NCBI RefSeq assembly: GCF_945859705.1
Contig: NC_079136.1
Span: 56,558,094-56,622,093 of the forward strand
DNA: 64,000 nucleotides
Direction of reading: 5' to 3'
Origin: Episyrphus balteatus
Taxonomy: Eukaryota > Arthropoda > Insecta > Diptera > Syrphidae
Positions 21,400 to 34,200 of this stretch are shown here, piece by piece. The stretch's first letter is position 1, and the number at the start of each line of letters is the position of its first letter. Made by a program: the position numbers and the translations under genes. The notes beneath the pieces are model-generated. The model was given only the letters and a program-made list of their open reading frames with translations. It was not told the DNA's origin and did not search any database.

Positions 21400-21695
21400 T
21401 TTTTCCATCAGTGAAAAAGGCTGATGTTAAAGCAGTCGCCTAATGACCCGACAGTTGTAGGTTTGATCCCTATTGATGGACAGTTTTTTTTAACTAAAAT
21501 GTTTCCACAAAAAAAATAAAATGATTTTCCGCTTAAATTGAGTGGAATTTTTTTAATTTGCGCATTCAAGAAATCAAGGAGATCTGTCCGGTTAATTTAA
21601 AACGGTACAGTTTTGGCAAAATAACTATGCAGAAATCCGCTAAATTTGATTTGGAATCCGCTTGGTTTTAGGTGGTCTTTTTTTCTCCGCGCACC
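21400..21695 (+). mobile_element. AAGCGGA repeat family, copy 2, with the best tRNA-like head
   Basis: The tRNA-like head (21,404-21,480) is followed by T8 and then by the family body: ATGTTTCCACA, GATTTTCCGCTTAAATTG, GCGCATTCAAGAAATC, GCAGAAATCCGC, and an end near TGGTCTTTTTTTCTCC. The same body, reverse-complemented, lies at 34,600-34,760 and at 10,540-10,770. Head, body and shared end suggest a tRNA-derived SINE or a composite non-autonomous element. Confidence 0.6.
21404..21480 (+). other. tRNA-like head of the AAGCGGA family
   Basis: TCCATCA at the start pairs perfectly over 7 bp with TGATGGA at the end, as an acceptor stem. A T arm GTAGG-TTTGATC-CCTAT follows tRNA geometry and includes a B box (GGTTTGATCCC). 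An A-box-like GCTGATGTTAAAGC is present. The anticodon arm (GTCG...CGAC) has a 10-base loop instead of 7, so it is not a normal tRNA. T8 begins just after, at 21,484. Confidence 0.6.
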
Positions 21696-22128
21696 AACGG
21701 TGGACGTCAATTCATTTGCATGAAGAACAAGGAAGACCCTGACTCAGAACATTGCAAATTGATAAATGGCTAGTGCGAGATTCAAGATTCCGCAACCATC
21801 AACAGCAAGTACCCCAACTAACTTTTGAGAAAAAACAAAAGGCAGAGAAAAAATCTTTGCGGCGAAATCAGATTTTATGCTTTCCCGCTTTCAGTTTCAC
21901 AGTTTAATATTCCCAACGACATTGTGCACAGAAATACTTGCTGATGACTTATCACTGGAGACGACGAACTAATTTAGACTGGATACAACTATGAATAACA
22001 GAGGTGAAATTACTGACTAGCTGTGATAGTGATCAATACTCATTGGTATTTGTATCACAACCTTGACCAATTCTCCCGCTTAAAACTTCTACGTATGAAA
22101 TTTTTTTAGTATCTTCTAAAATCAGTCA
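21696..22128. other. Non-coding stretch
   Basis: Nothing is recognised. A GC-richer start (CTCCGCGCACCAACGG) belongs to the edge of the preceding repeat. Confidence 0.4.
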
Positions 22129-22940
22129 GTGGAATTTCAAAATTTTATAACTATACAAAAACTGTCCGGAAAAATTCACCCATTTCAAAATTCAGAGGTC
22201 GATGTCGCTCGTCAACTAGTAGAAGAGGCTTTAAAATTACTGCAAAGCAAAGGCGATCATCCCCGACACGCAGTTTTTCTCTCGAGAGGGACACTCGAGA
22301 CACTTGCTGATATTTCAGTCCAATGTCAACTAAGCACTCAATTACAACAGTTAGATGCTTTCTGGACGGTCTTGAAAACATTCGAAAGTCTATTAATATC
22401 AGAGACCCTTATCCATAAGCTCTGAATACTTAGACTGCCGTCATTATTATTTCTCTAATTCTTTCAGAAAATTTTAGCCACAGACTTATTTACTCAAGCA
22501 TCAAAGATTGAAGAATTTGTCTAGACCCTGATGACGTGCAATCAATTGATTCCAGAATTGAATACTCCTTGCGGACGTTTAGCGCAAGTCTCCAAAGATA
22601 GAGACTGCGAGTATAGGTATTCCGCCTCAACACAACCGAGTCATAATTTTTTGAGTAGAATCTATTCGTATGTTTTCCAGACGTATCAGTAAAAGCAGCC
22701 GAAATAACGACACAAAGACCACCTTCGGCGAGTCGTTGAAAAATCAAACCCAAATCAAAGATTGTGCTAAAGAACGCGAACTTTGGGTTCCTTTGATTGC
22801 TATGCATTATAAGTTGGCATTATCTGTCAGGCTTAAGGCAGGTAACAACAAAAAAAATTTCAGCACAACAAATTTCACGAAAGCCCATTTGGCAAATTAT
22901 AACATAGCAATCATTAGGCCCAAGGTAATTGACCTTTCTT
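22129..22940 (+). pseudogene. Unidentified eroded coding block
   Basis: Frame 22,129-22,425 reads into a helical, Leu/Gln-rich peptide (VARQLVEEALKLLQSKGDH...LETLADISVQCQLS). After a stop, a splice-like TTCTTTCAG at about 22,458-22,467 is followed by KILATDLFTQASKIEEF. After one stop the same frame continues as LIPELNTPCGRLAQVSKDRD up to about 22,685. Then 22,670-22,942 offers RELWVPLIAMHYKLALSVRL. Composition is protein-like across four successive pieces, but stops and frame changes separate them. I do not recognise the family and claim no function. Confidence 0.3.
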
Positions 22941-22942
22941 AA

Positions 22943-24169
22943 ACGAACGCTCTTTCGCATGTGACTAAACTTTCAATCGCAACTTATTTCAGTTTCGTTT
23001 TACGAATTTTTTTTTTTGTTTTTGGAATTTCTAAATTTTTGTTGAACAAATTTCTACAATTTTTCACTTCTAGCATTTCTATAAAAAAAAATAATGAACC
23101 AACAAGAATAGAAAATTTATTTAAATATTTTACAAACGTCAGAACAAACCAAACTTGAATGACAAATATAATTTTATTAGAAAGAAAAAAAGCTTTAACC
23201 TACTATTTGCTAAGTTAAGCTTTAGGAAATATGAATAATTTATAAGATTTTAAAAATATTAGCCAAAACCAAAAAAGAAAAACAAAACCAAAGCTATTAC
23301 CAAACCTATAAGCTACTTCGTCATGCGCGGTTTGGTTAGTTCAACACACTCTCTATATCGATTCCCACATGCAAACTTACCATGGCCTTAAGGCCTTCAG
23401 TAATATACAATTTTGTTAATATACTGAAAAATATAAATTTAACCTATTAGACAGTCAAATATTTTTTTTTCCTACAAATTTGATTGTATATGAATAAATT
23501 GCCAAGAACGAAATAAACATTAGCGTGTTATAAGATTATTGGCATAAGAAGATAAATATTAAAAACTTTAACTGGCTCTCTATATAGCTGTCTAAATTCT
23601 ATCGGTATGTTATTCATTGAAAGTTGTTGGTTGGTTTCTAAATTTGGCAATTCTTTGGGAATAAAATTAACAGAAAAATTATGTGCTTCGCACTTAAATT
23701 TAATCTTCCATGGAATTGGTGTTAGTTTGGTGTATTTTTTTGTGGTTTTTTTCAACCAGTTTTGGTAAGATTTTATTTGTGTATTAAAATTGGGAAACGT
23801 ACAGCTGTAACAAGTGTTACTTTGTTGTTTTTTTTTTCTTTAATTTGTTCAAATTGAATGCTTATTTTATCAATTATCTGAAAAATTTATTTAAGTAGCA
23901 CTTAAAATAATCACCGATTAGTTTAAAAGCTTTTGTAATGACTTTTAAACTGACAGAGCGTTGAATTTTATTTTAATTTCAAATTGTTGTTTGATTGAAA
24001 GGATAGTAGTTTTTTGACAAGACTAACAAGAATGAGGTAGCTTCGAGCTTGGTTCGAGGTTAAGCATATAGAAGGACTTAATCAATTGGAGTGTAAACAA
24101 AGTGCTTTAGTTTAATGTTTAAAATGAGTCAATTGAAGCGTTTACTTATTTCAAACAATCCTAATTTAC
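22943..24169. other. AT-rich non-coding stretch
   Basis: No repeat or gene is supported. Confidence 0.5.
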
Positions 24170-24735
24170 AAGAAAAAGCTAAAAAAAAAAAAATACTTTT
24201 TTTATTTTCTCATTATATTAATTTTTTTATTTTAAAAGCTTACAAAAAAAATTATGCAATTTAAAAGCCAAGTATTTCTTCTTGAGAATAAAACCATTTT
24301 TAAATTTTTACAATGTGCAAAAAGTATAAAAATTATTTATTGAAATTATTTTCATAAAAAAAAAGCAAAAAAAAACATGAATTTTTATCTTCTCACGTCA
24401 TTAATATCATTTTTTCCTCAAACAACCTATACAAAATTTTAAAGCTGAAAGCTTATTGTCTTAGCTCAAAATATATATATATGTCAATCAGGTCTATGAG
24501 ACATCTAAAAAAAGAGCTAGAATTTTTTGAACTCGATCAAATTTCATTTAAAAAAGCAAAAAAAAAACAATTTATTTTTATGTTCTCACGCTATGGAATC
24601 AATTTTTTTTTTTTGACAACCTTTAAAAAATTTTATACAATATGAAAGCTTATTATTTCACCTTTCATATGACGTATCAATCTAATTTCAAAGATGCCTA
24701 CAAGAGAAGTTAGAATTTTTTAAAGTCAACCATGT
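24170..24735. repeat. Three degenerate tandem copies, about 190 bp each
   Basis: Each copy starts with an A-rich GCAAAAAAAA-like run. It goes on through TTTATNTTCTCACG..AT (ATTTTCTCATTAT, ATCTTCTCACGTCAT, ATGTTCTCACGCTAT), a T run, CAACCT, and ACAAAATTTTAAAGC/ATGAAAGCTTATT, and ends in a stretch with TAGAATTTTTTGAA or TAGAATTTTTTAAA. Copies 2 and 3 (from about 24,358 and 24,548) are clearer than copy 1. Confidence 0.6.
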
Positions 24736-27640
24736 CGAATTTCCAGACTAAGATTACGGTACTTCCCACACTGGTGGCTGTTCGGGGGGCAACAGATCTC
24801 CACTGGTGTTTTGAGGTTTTTCGCAAGTTTCTTGATTTAACATTGTGTAGCTTGTAGTTAGTCTACCGTTATGTGTGATATACCAAATGAAAGGTAATTG
24901 TATCAGGATGCTTATAAAAGTTTAATAAAATTTCTTCATCCTTCATTTGGATTAAGCCTTAGGTTATTATCTTTCAAATAAGCTATAGAAGATTTTTGTA
25001 TCTCAAATAGTTTATTTTTAATTTTGAATTGAAATTTTTGCCGCACTGCGAAAGTTCGAGAGTGGAACTGGAGAAAATGGCGTCACTTTTTTGTGGTGGC
25101 TGCCATGGTTCATCGATTTATAAGACGTTATCACTTCAAAAAACTTTAGTTTTGTAGCTTAATTTGGGCTTTGTCATAGACTTACTTATTACTAAGTGTT
25201 TCTATCATTGTCAAAGATGAAAAGGAATACGTCAATTTTTGTCAGGACTTTACTCCCAAAGATTTAGAGTGTGTTACACTTTAGCTTTAGCGTATAACTG
25301 GTCTGATGTGGTCATTTAAATGATCAGCTTTCAGCAAAAAAACAAAATTGGACAAATTTTCGAGTCCTTTTTATGACTTTAACAGTCTAATATCGTTCAA
25401 GATCCAAAGTTCAATGTTGGTTTAATAGTAGTAACTACAATTCTATGCAATTGACATAAAAAAAAAAGTCGACAAAAGATAGAGTCATATTGTTTTGCAA
25501 TATCATCTTTATGTCTTCTTCTTTCTTGCAAAGTTAAGTTTGCTTAAGTGTAACAAGAATTATTTTTTTAAGAACTAAAATTAAAACTTTAAAATCAGTT
25601 GTTTGCATCAAGTTTTATGATTGCAGATCTTGTTTAGTTTAAGGTTTCAGAAAACAACACATGTTAAATGAATAGAGCACAACAGTTTCAGGAAAAATAT
25701 CAGTTAGGATTTAGCAGAAAACTACAGCAAAAAATTTGACAGTTTTCACAGATATTTTCTGTATGACTCAAAAAGGCTTTTGTTTTGAGTAATAAACCGT
25801 GTTATCCGCTTTCTTTCGTTTATAAGTTGCAAAGCTTACTAAAGTAAAAAAAAAACGTACATTTGTTTGACAAAAAAAAAAAAAACAAACAATTTAAGAC
25901 ATCTCAAAAATTACATTCATCGGAAAGTTATACATTGCAGAAAAGGTCGCGTTTCAAAGACTCAATATCTTTGTTTTGAGTAGAGCAAGCCATTCCCTCT
26001 TAAACGAACTACAGCTTGAAATCCAAAGAAATCAGGTTTACCAGCTGTCCCAGCTGTGGTGATATAAAATCGGGTTTGCCGAGGTCTTGATACATTTTCA
26101 TAAGAATAGAGGTTGATTACGCCACCTTATCTCACTTCTTAGATATCTTTGATGGCTTTCGAAGTTCTCACAGAGCGTGAACGGCCGGACATTTGATGGC
26201 CATGTATTCCACCAGTTCTGAAAGCATTGAATGAGAGTCTTCATTTTTTATAAACCTGTTTACTTTTTAGCCTTCCAACATTTCTGGGACCCAACCCGAT
26301 CCCGTCCGCCCCTTCAGATACAGCGACCCTTGTTCTCAAATTACTTTTATCTTAAAAGTGACCAGGCTTATATACTTATATAGTCGATCTTAGCTGATCT
26401 TAGTGGTGAGATCGATTTTTTGGCTCTATTCCGACGAACTTTTGTAAAAGTTTTTTTATAGTGAACCTTACTTCTGAATTTTTTGACACTATCAAGTTTT
26501 CATTTAAAGTTCACAGCCTTAATTAAAAAGCCTTCGAGATGCTCTTATTTCAATATTACTTCTTATTCAATTCTTGGTTTTTATATTTCGGTAGAATCTT
26601 ATCTAACCTATCATAATTTCAACAAAATTTCGTCAAATCATGTACAATTGATGAGGTCTAAAACAAGATTGGACTGAGTATGTAACAGAGATTATATTTC
26701 TAAAAAGAACTAGTTCTGCATTTCTTACACTCCATCAACATTATGAAAAAAAAAAAAAACAATTTAACCTTGTCTCAAATCAATCAAAAATCATTTCAAC
26801 ACACTCCAACTTCATCTTATAAGCTTCTCAACAAATTTCAATTAACTTAAAACTATTTCCGCATGTCTGATGCTGGTGCTGAGTGAGCTGCAGCTAGAGC
26901 TCCAGAGTGGCAGAGTTGATGGTGGAGATGAAGTGATGATTCCATCATCATCAATCTATGAAGAAAAAAAAACAACTCCTTTACTATGAGCAATTGCTTG
27001 TTGTTGTTGTTTTATTTTACTTATTTTTAATCCAGTATCTGTATCTTTCTCTCCAGGCAAGATCGTGGTATAGTATTTATTTTCCAGAAAACCAGTTTAC
27101 TATCTTTTTTTTTTTTTGTATTTTTGTTGAATTTTTACATTTCAATCTCACGCTCGGTCGTATATATGAGAGTGAGTATGGCAAGCAAATTAGAATTTAC
27201 ATAATTCTTCAGCTGTGTTGTAGCGCGTGTTTTTTTTTTTTGTAAAGAAATAAAAAAAAGCAGTTCAGCAGTGCGATATGAATGTAACATGTAACACATC
27301 CCATTTTGCAGCAGAGCAACATCAGAAATAACACAGAAACCTCTTTATGATGTAATCCAGTATCTAGTACTTTTTTTTTTTCTTGCTTCTCTGTTTTGAA
27401 GTTAATTTACTGGGAAAAGAGATGTCATTTTTGTTTTGTTTTTGCTCATTCCAAAAAGGTAAACAAACATACACACACTTTTTTTTACACTGTGATATCT
27501 GATTACATATCTTATATCACTCGAAATGAAAATTTTATACTCAAGTGCAGAAAAGTAAGCCAACAAGCTGTACCTACTAGATGTTTGTAAATTTTCTACG
27601 AGGAATCTTTGATATTTAAAAAAGCCAAAATCTTAGGTAA
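24736..27640. other. Non-coding stretch
   Basis: No gene is supported. A mixed-composition patch at about 26,020-26,330 lacks a coherent frame. A GC-richer patch at 26,865-26,960 (GAGCTGCAGCTAGAGCTCC) with a CATCATCATC microsatellite is noted. Confidence 0.45.
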
Positions 27641-27645
27641 GAAGC

Positions 27646-28371
27646 GTCACTTTATCGATAACGAACGTCAATTTATCACAATCTGAGATAGAAAACGTGA
27701 CTATATCACAAGCTGTGATAGAGAAAGTCACTGTATCACAATCTGTTATCGAAAACGTCACTAAACTACAATCTGTGATACCGAACGCAAATATATCACA
27801 ACCTGTCATAGAGAACGTCATTGTATAACAATCTGTTATAGAAAACCACAATCTGTGATAGCGGAAAAGACTATATCACAACCTGTGATAGAGAACGTCA
27901 CTAAACCACAGTATGTGATAGAGAAAGTCACTGTATCACAATCTGTGATAGCAAAACGTCACTAAAACACATTCTGTGATAGCGAAAGTGACTATATCAC
28001 AACTTGTGAAAGAACACGTCACTCTATCACAATCTGTGATAGCAAACGTCACTAAAACACATTCTGTGATAGCGAAAGTGACTATATCACAACTTGTGAA
28101 AGAACACGTCACTGTATCACAATCTGTGATAGCAAACGTCACTAAAACACATTCTGTGATAGCGAAAGTGACTATATCACAACTTGTGAAAGAGCACGCC
28201 ACTGTATCACAGTCTGTGAAAGCAAACGTCACTAAACCGCATTCTGTGATAGCGAAAGTAACTATATCACAGCCTCTGAAAGAGTACGTCACTGTATCAC
28301 AATCTATGATAGCAAACGTCACTAGACCGCATTCTGTGATAGCTAACGTGACTGTATCACAATCTTAGCCA
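27646..28371. repeat. 30-bp satellite with a 90-bp higher-order repeat
   Basis: About 24 tandem units of 30 bp fit the form GTCACTNTATCACAATCTGTGATAG plus five bases. From about 27,959 the units group in threes (90 bp): an ACACATTCTGTGATAGCG type, a CACAACTTGTGAAAGAAC type and a CACAATCTGTGATAGCA type. Each unit has an inner inverted repeat TATCACA/TGTGATA. Because 90 is divisible by three and the unit lacks stops, about 130 codons stay open on both strands (27,976-28,368 plus and 27,936-28,322 minus). These frames are consequences of the repeat. Confidence 0.9.
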
Positions 28372-29845
28372 AAGAAGTGATATGTGGGTGGTTAAACAAG
28401 CACCCTAGTATTATGTCACAGCAAAAATGCATCAAGTGAGGACGACAGAAAAAAAAAAGTTCATTGTGCATTTCTCTTGCGACTAAAGTTTATATAATAA
28501 ATTTAATCAAAACAAAAACTCATCAAGTTGAAACAAAAACCTGGCCATTTGGTTTGCCGACGATGATGATGGAGATGATGCTGATGCAGTGATGAGGAAG
28601 AGTTAAACTAAATTGAATCGAATTCGTATCCATTCGAGATAGATGCATAGATACAAGTTTTAAGTTTAATTGATTTTCTGTAACCCAAAACAATTCGAAT
28701 GTCTATCTCTGGACGTAAATGGTGAGTTGTGGGCTACCATTACCACACTACCGCATAGTAACCATACAACTTTAACACAACATTTTGTCCCAAAGAAGAT
28801 TTATCGATACAAAATTGTTATACTTGTATCTAAAAAATCAATTTGTCACGAAGAAGAAGAAGAAACTGATGGGGTCTGTAAGATTTTGTGGGCTAATTAA
28901 AAATTGAATAAATTGATGATGTCAATATTGTAAACAGGATGAATATTTCTTATATGATTGACAAGAACTTAAGATACCAATTTCTTTTAACTCTTGACAA
29001 TAATGCATAGAGATACATGAAAAGACAGACACGACCTACAACTTATTAAACATATCGTATTTTCAAGTAAAAAAAAAAAAATATAAAGACGGGGGTCTCC
29101 AATTAAACAAAATTGAAATGAAACATTTTTATTCCATTTCGATATACTTGAGATTATTACGACATAATTGAAGTGTACAGACATATTTTTTGAAGCACGG
29201 GCGTGTAACGTAGCGTGAAGTCGAAGTGTACAATACAGACGGAGAGAAGAGATATACTCGTGCATGATGATGATGATGATGACGCAGATACGGGCTAAGA
29301 CCATCGACCGTGGGGTATTATACCGAGAGTAACTTGATTGTTTTTATTTATATATAGATTTTTTTTTTTCTTAAGAGGTTTTTTCTTTCATATAATCATT
29401 ACATACACGTATAAGTTACATAGAAGAATTCCATAAGGGATATTTCAAGTCAAGAGGAGAATGAACAAAAAAAAACTAGAATTGATAACAAAAATATATA
29501 AGTTCCATTAATGAACTAGTAAAAAGATACAAATAAATCAAAAAAAAAATCCCTCAAAGCGGTCTTGTTTTTTTGTTTTTTTTTTGTTAAATTGATTGAA
29601 TGACATTAGTTTATAAAGTACAAGCGTATTGAATCAATGAAATAATAAATCGGAAAGCAAAATGCTTGAAGGCAATATATATAAATGTTACGGAAAGATC
29701 AACAAGTGTCAATTTTGTATATTATTGTTACAAGTCATTGAACTGAAATTATTAGATTTGACTTTAATATAAAAGAAGAGAAATTATTTGCAAATAATGT
29801 GCAGCTTGAAGCGAAATGAGCAGAATTGCTTGACATATACATAAA
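28372..29845. other. Non-coding stretch with GAT microsatellites
   Basis: GATGATGATG runs occur at about 28,565 and 29,262. No gene is seen. Confidence 0.5.
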
Positions 29846-29849
29846 TCAC

Positions 29850-31260
29850 ACCTACCTTGGTGTATATCATGAATCACGGTAATATCACGGGATAATTCTG
29901 TTAGTATCATGGATTTCTGAAGTATATATCACAAACTGTTCCACTCGGTATCACGGAGTATTTCAGTAAGAATCAAGGCCTATCTTAATATCTATCACCA
30001 ATTTTCGTGGTAAATATAACAAATTGCTTCAATATAGTGCTTGGTATTAGTAAATATCACGGATTACGGAGGCTAATATCACGAACTGCCCCGGAAAGAT
30101 TCACGGAGCAGTATTTTTACTCCAGTAAAAATCCTGCATTTCTTTGGGATATATTGATGAATTCTCTGGTAAATATCACGCATTACTCATTCACTGTTAA
30201 TATATCACAGAATAAGCTGGTTAATATAAATTTATTACTCCAGTCTAGGCGCCAAGTTAACCCGGTTTATATCTTGTATTATCATGGTTCACATACAGCA
30301 CGAACTTCCTTACTTTTTATTTCATATGACAAATTACTTCAAAAATCAAGATTATGTATCACGGAATGCTATAAAGTGTAGCACGGATAACTCCAGCTTA
30401 TATCACGAATTGTTAGATCATTAATCTGGTTTATATTACAAATTGTTGTGGTTGGTATCACAATCCAAGATCTCCCAGGTATAGATAAATCAGTCATTTT
30501 CTTCGAATTGTTGCACTTATATATCATGGATTGCTCTAATTTCGCGGTAAGTATCACAAATTATTGTAATATCACAAATTATAACACAAATTTCGCAAAT
30601 GCCACGGTTGCACTTGGTATATATCACAAACTAGGCGTTGCCATGACATTTAACTACGGATTTAACTGATTTATGTGTATCATAGATTGTTGATTGCTTC
30701 TGTAAACACTACGAATTTCAATAGAAAGTATCACGAACTACTCTGACTTAATAATTACGGATTGGTTCAGAAAATATCATGCATTGTCTTGATGGCAGAT
30801 TACTTAGATAAGTATCACAAATGTTTATTATTAATACTAGAAACTGTGGAAGAAAAGAAAGTATCAGTAAGTACACTGAAATATTATAATAAATATTAGT
30901 TTTGTTTACAAGTGTTCCTGATTCGAGATTGCTCCGGTATATTCTAAACGGTGTAGGTATATCACAACGTAACGAGGTGTTGTGTTGCGGATTATTGCAG
31001 TATGATTTCGGTTTTCTCTAGAAAACACAACGAATCGATACTGTATGCATCGCAGACTGGTTCACCAAGTATTATAAATTACTTCGGTTAGAATTTTTAT
31101 TGATACCCCGACATATATCATGCATTAATACATTGAGTATCACGGACTTTTTAGGTTGGTATCACAGGTTAATATCACGAATTGCTAAACAGAGTTCTAC
31201 GGTAAATATCACAAATTTGTGCAGATAGTATTACGACCTTACAACGTACATATCACGGTT
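29850..31260. repeat. Old, degenerate ~22-bp satellite (TATCACGNATT)
   Basis: Dozens of diverged units of roughly 20-30 bp follow the pattern GGTAAATATCACGAATTGCTCC. TATCAC(G/A) and a following GAATTG/GGATT recur throughout, with variable spacing from indels. It shares the TATCAC core with the younger array at 27.65 kb but not its TGTGATA half. No coding function is claimed for the 124-codon frame at 30,007. Confidence 0.65.
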
Positions 31261-34200
31261 TATTCGTATAACAGATTGAGTAGGGAGTTATTGGGGGCTT
31301 CTTTCTTCTGTCTCCGTTCAACTTTCGCAACAAGGAGTTCGAACATGTTTTTTTTACACTTGTATGTGTTACCAAAACAATTTCCAGCCAATAAGAGTAC
31401 AGATTTTAGAATTGCCCTACCTAGTGCAGACAAATGTTAATTTATCTGGAAAAAACGCATTTCAACTAAATATCGCTAAATGTGTATTTACTTAGGCATT
31501 TATCATTTCATAAATGCTAAATATTTACACATCAAATGATAATTTTAAAAGATATCACACAATATTTCAACCTTCAATAAGAACAGCTGAAGAATTTTAT
31601 TTATCTTAACAACAAGGACATCAGTCTTCGTATTAGCAAAATTATCTAATTAACATTTTTTTTTTGCCAATCCCCTTAAAAATGTATTTCAGCTTCTACT
31701 TTACGCCACAATCTGTCTGGCCCACCCTAATCTCCAGCCTGTCAAAAATATAATAAAGTTGCATATTGCATTCCCACGTCCATATCAATAAATTGATCAA
31801 AAATAAATATGTAAATATATTTTTCTAAAGAATCTCTACGTGATATTCTTGCAGAAAAAAAAGTAAACATAAACCCACCTAAATATCGTCAAAACAAACG
31901 ACACATGGAAACATCGATTGTGTCACCCGAAAAAAAAGAAACACTCCTAAACCGCGGAGCGACGACGACACGGCAGCGGTATCACATTTTTAACACTTTT
32001 TTTTGCTTGATTTGCAAAAAAAGATCACAGAAGAACAAACAAACAAGTCCAAAAAAAAAAGGAAACATATTTTGACGGATTAAAAACAAATATGGCGTTG
32101 AACCATTGCCTTGAATAAATCAACTTAAATTGAAAAAGGAACAAAAAAAATGTCATTTGAAACTCCCCGATTTGGTTGGATTGGAATAGAACGTCATTTA
32201 ATCACGATCTACCGCCCAATATGCTGCTCTTGACTCTCATATATAAATTCACGGATCAACCTAATAAAATGACAACAACTCTCGATGTCAAACTTGGCAG
32301 TTTGTTTTTTTCTTTTATTGAATGATTCAATTGAAATTGATCATGTGGATTTGCGATATTGTTGTAAATTGATTGTTCCAATTCAGTAAACAATATGAGG
32401 AATTAAACAAAAAAGGTAATTCAAGTTTGAGTATGTAAAGTTGATTTGAGTTATACTGCTGTCAGTTTGAGAAACCAACTGGAATCAATTGACAGCCAGA
32501 GAACATGGGAACAAACGCTAATTAAGATTTGTTTAATTGAAAGTTGTTCCTTAATTACTTCCAACACATTAAGTATCTATTTCAAAATTTTTGTTTAATT
32601 ATTTGAAAGCTGTTACATAATTCTGTTTTATCAAAAGCCTAGCCTGTCAAAAAAATGAAATAGAACGAGAAATTAATAAAAATTCACAGCACTCAAACAG
32701 ATCTAAAATAAGTGCATTCATTAAACAGGTATGACATGTGTCAAAATTGACAACATTACTTTTAATGTTGTCAACTACAAAATTATTTAAGGTAGAACCA
32801 CAGAAAACAGTGCTGCCAAGTTCTCTTTTTTTGTTTTAAGAAAATTTATCACGATTTTAATCTGCGAACAAAAAAGGCTTGAAACTTATAATTTATAGCG
32901 ATCCATGTTCGTACATACACAGCTTGCATTATCGTTCTACGACATCTTTATAGAATTTATTAATCTACAATCGCGACTAAAAATAGTCGATACGATATTA
33001 TTATTAATATTCACCATCTATCCATATTTCAAGATGCATGATGTGATGGTGAACTTACATTACACAGTGTAAAAAACTAGTATCTTGAAAACCTTGAACC
33101 TCTTTTATGAGCAAAGAGAACACAGTTTTTGTTTATAATAAATTTTTATGAACTTGTGTATAAGGTTTTGTTTATGTATTTTCTATACAAAAACATTTTG
33201 ATAAATTAATCAGATAGTCGGGCATCACCGATATATTTTGTAGGTATGTTTGTCAATAAACTCGAATTGCCATAAATGTGTGTCCATTCGTCTACAAGTT
33301 AAAATAACAAACTTTATATCAATAAAAAAAAAAAAACATGGTACTTATATACGATGAAGAGAGGTTATTGCACATTTTGTTGGTTGATTTATGTAAATTG
33401 ACTTATTAAACAAACATACACATATACTTTCAAGTCAAGAAAAATATGCATGTTTACCTGAATAGCAGCGTTCAGAGAGCACACATGACATTTAAGTCAA
33501 GGTCATAGCAAAGTTTAGTGAACGCGCTTGGCTGCTTTTATTTATTATTCAAGAGATGTAACCCAAAAAAAAGAAATAAAAACAAGAAGCTGAAGCTGTC
33601 AAATCATGATGATGATGATGTTGATGATGGAATCAAGTTATAAAGCCTGTTTTAATGGCAGCTCGCATTCAGCAATATAAATAAAGGCAAATTTAATGGT
33701 GTTAACAAGAATAAATAAACATTTAACATTAATTGAAACATTAAAAAAAATATATCAATATAGGAAGCAAAGTAGCCTTATAACAAAAATTTGCAATCTG
33801 AAGCTACTGCTGATTTTTAACGATTTAAATTTTATGATTTTTCATTGAAAATATACCAATTTTTTTATGCATTAAATTTAAAGTACCTACTCTTGTATTT
33901 GGATAATTGTTTTTTTTTTTTAAATCACATGTTACAAGCGTTTAAAAATAAATATTTTTATTGTCTTAAAAGTGGAACAGCTTTCAAGTGGCTGGTAGAA
34001 TAATAAAAATGTTTCAGTTTTTTATTACCAGTAATGTTTTTGATCATATACTCAACTGTTTTTTGTTAAGGTTTATAGCTATTGATATCAATTTTCAATG
34101 GTTTTTAAAACCATATGTAAAAGTAAAAAAAAAAAATACATATTTGATGTATTTTGAATTACATGATTCAACAAACAATTGAAATAAAATTTTGTACAAG

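Noticed and set aside
27936..28368. 130- and 128-codon overlapping frames on opposite strands as repeat-protein genes
   Set aside because: Both frames follow from a stop-free 30-bp satellite whose 90-bp higher-order unit keeps phase. There is no start context, splice signal or composition change.
27646..28371. CRISPR array
   Set aside because: Regular ~30-bp spacing at first sight, but there are no unique spacers between repeats, no cas genes, and the DNA is eukaryotic.
33600..33632. GATGATGATG microsatellite as a functional signal
   Set aside because: Common simple sequence, also at 28.56 and 29.26 kb, with nothing else around it.
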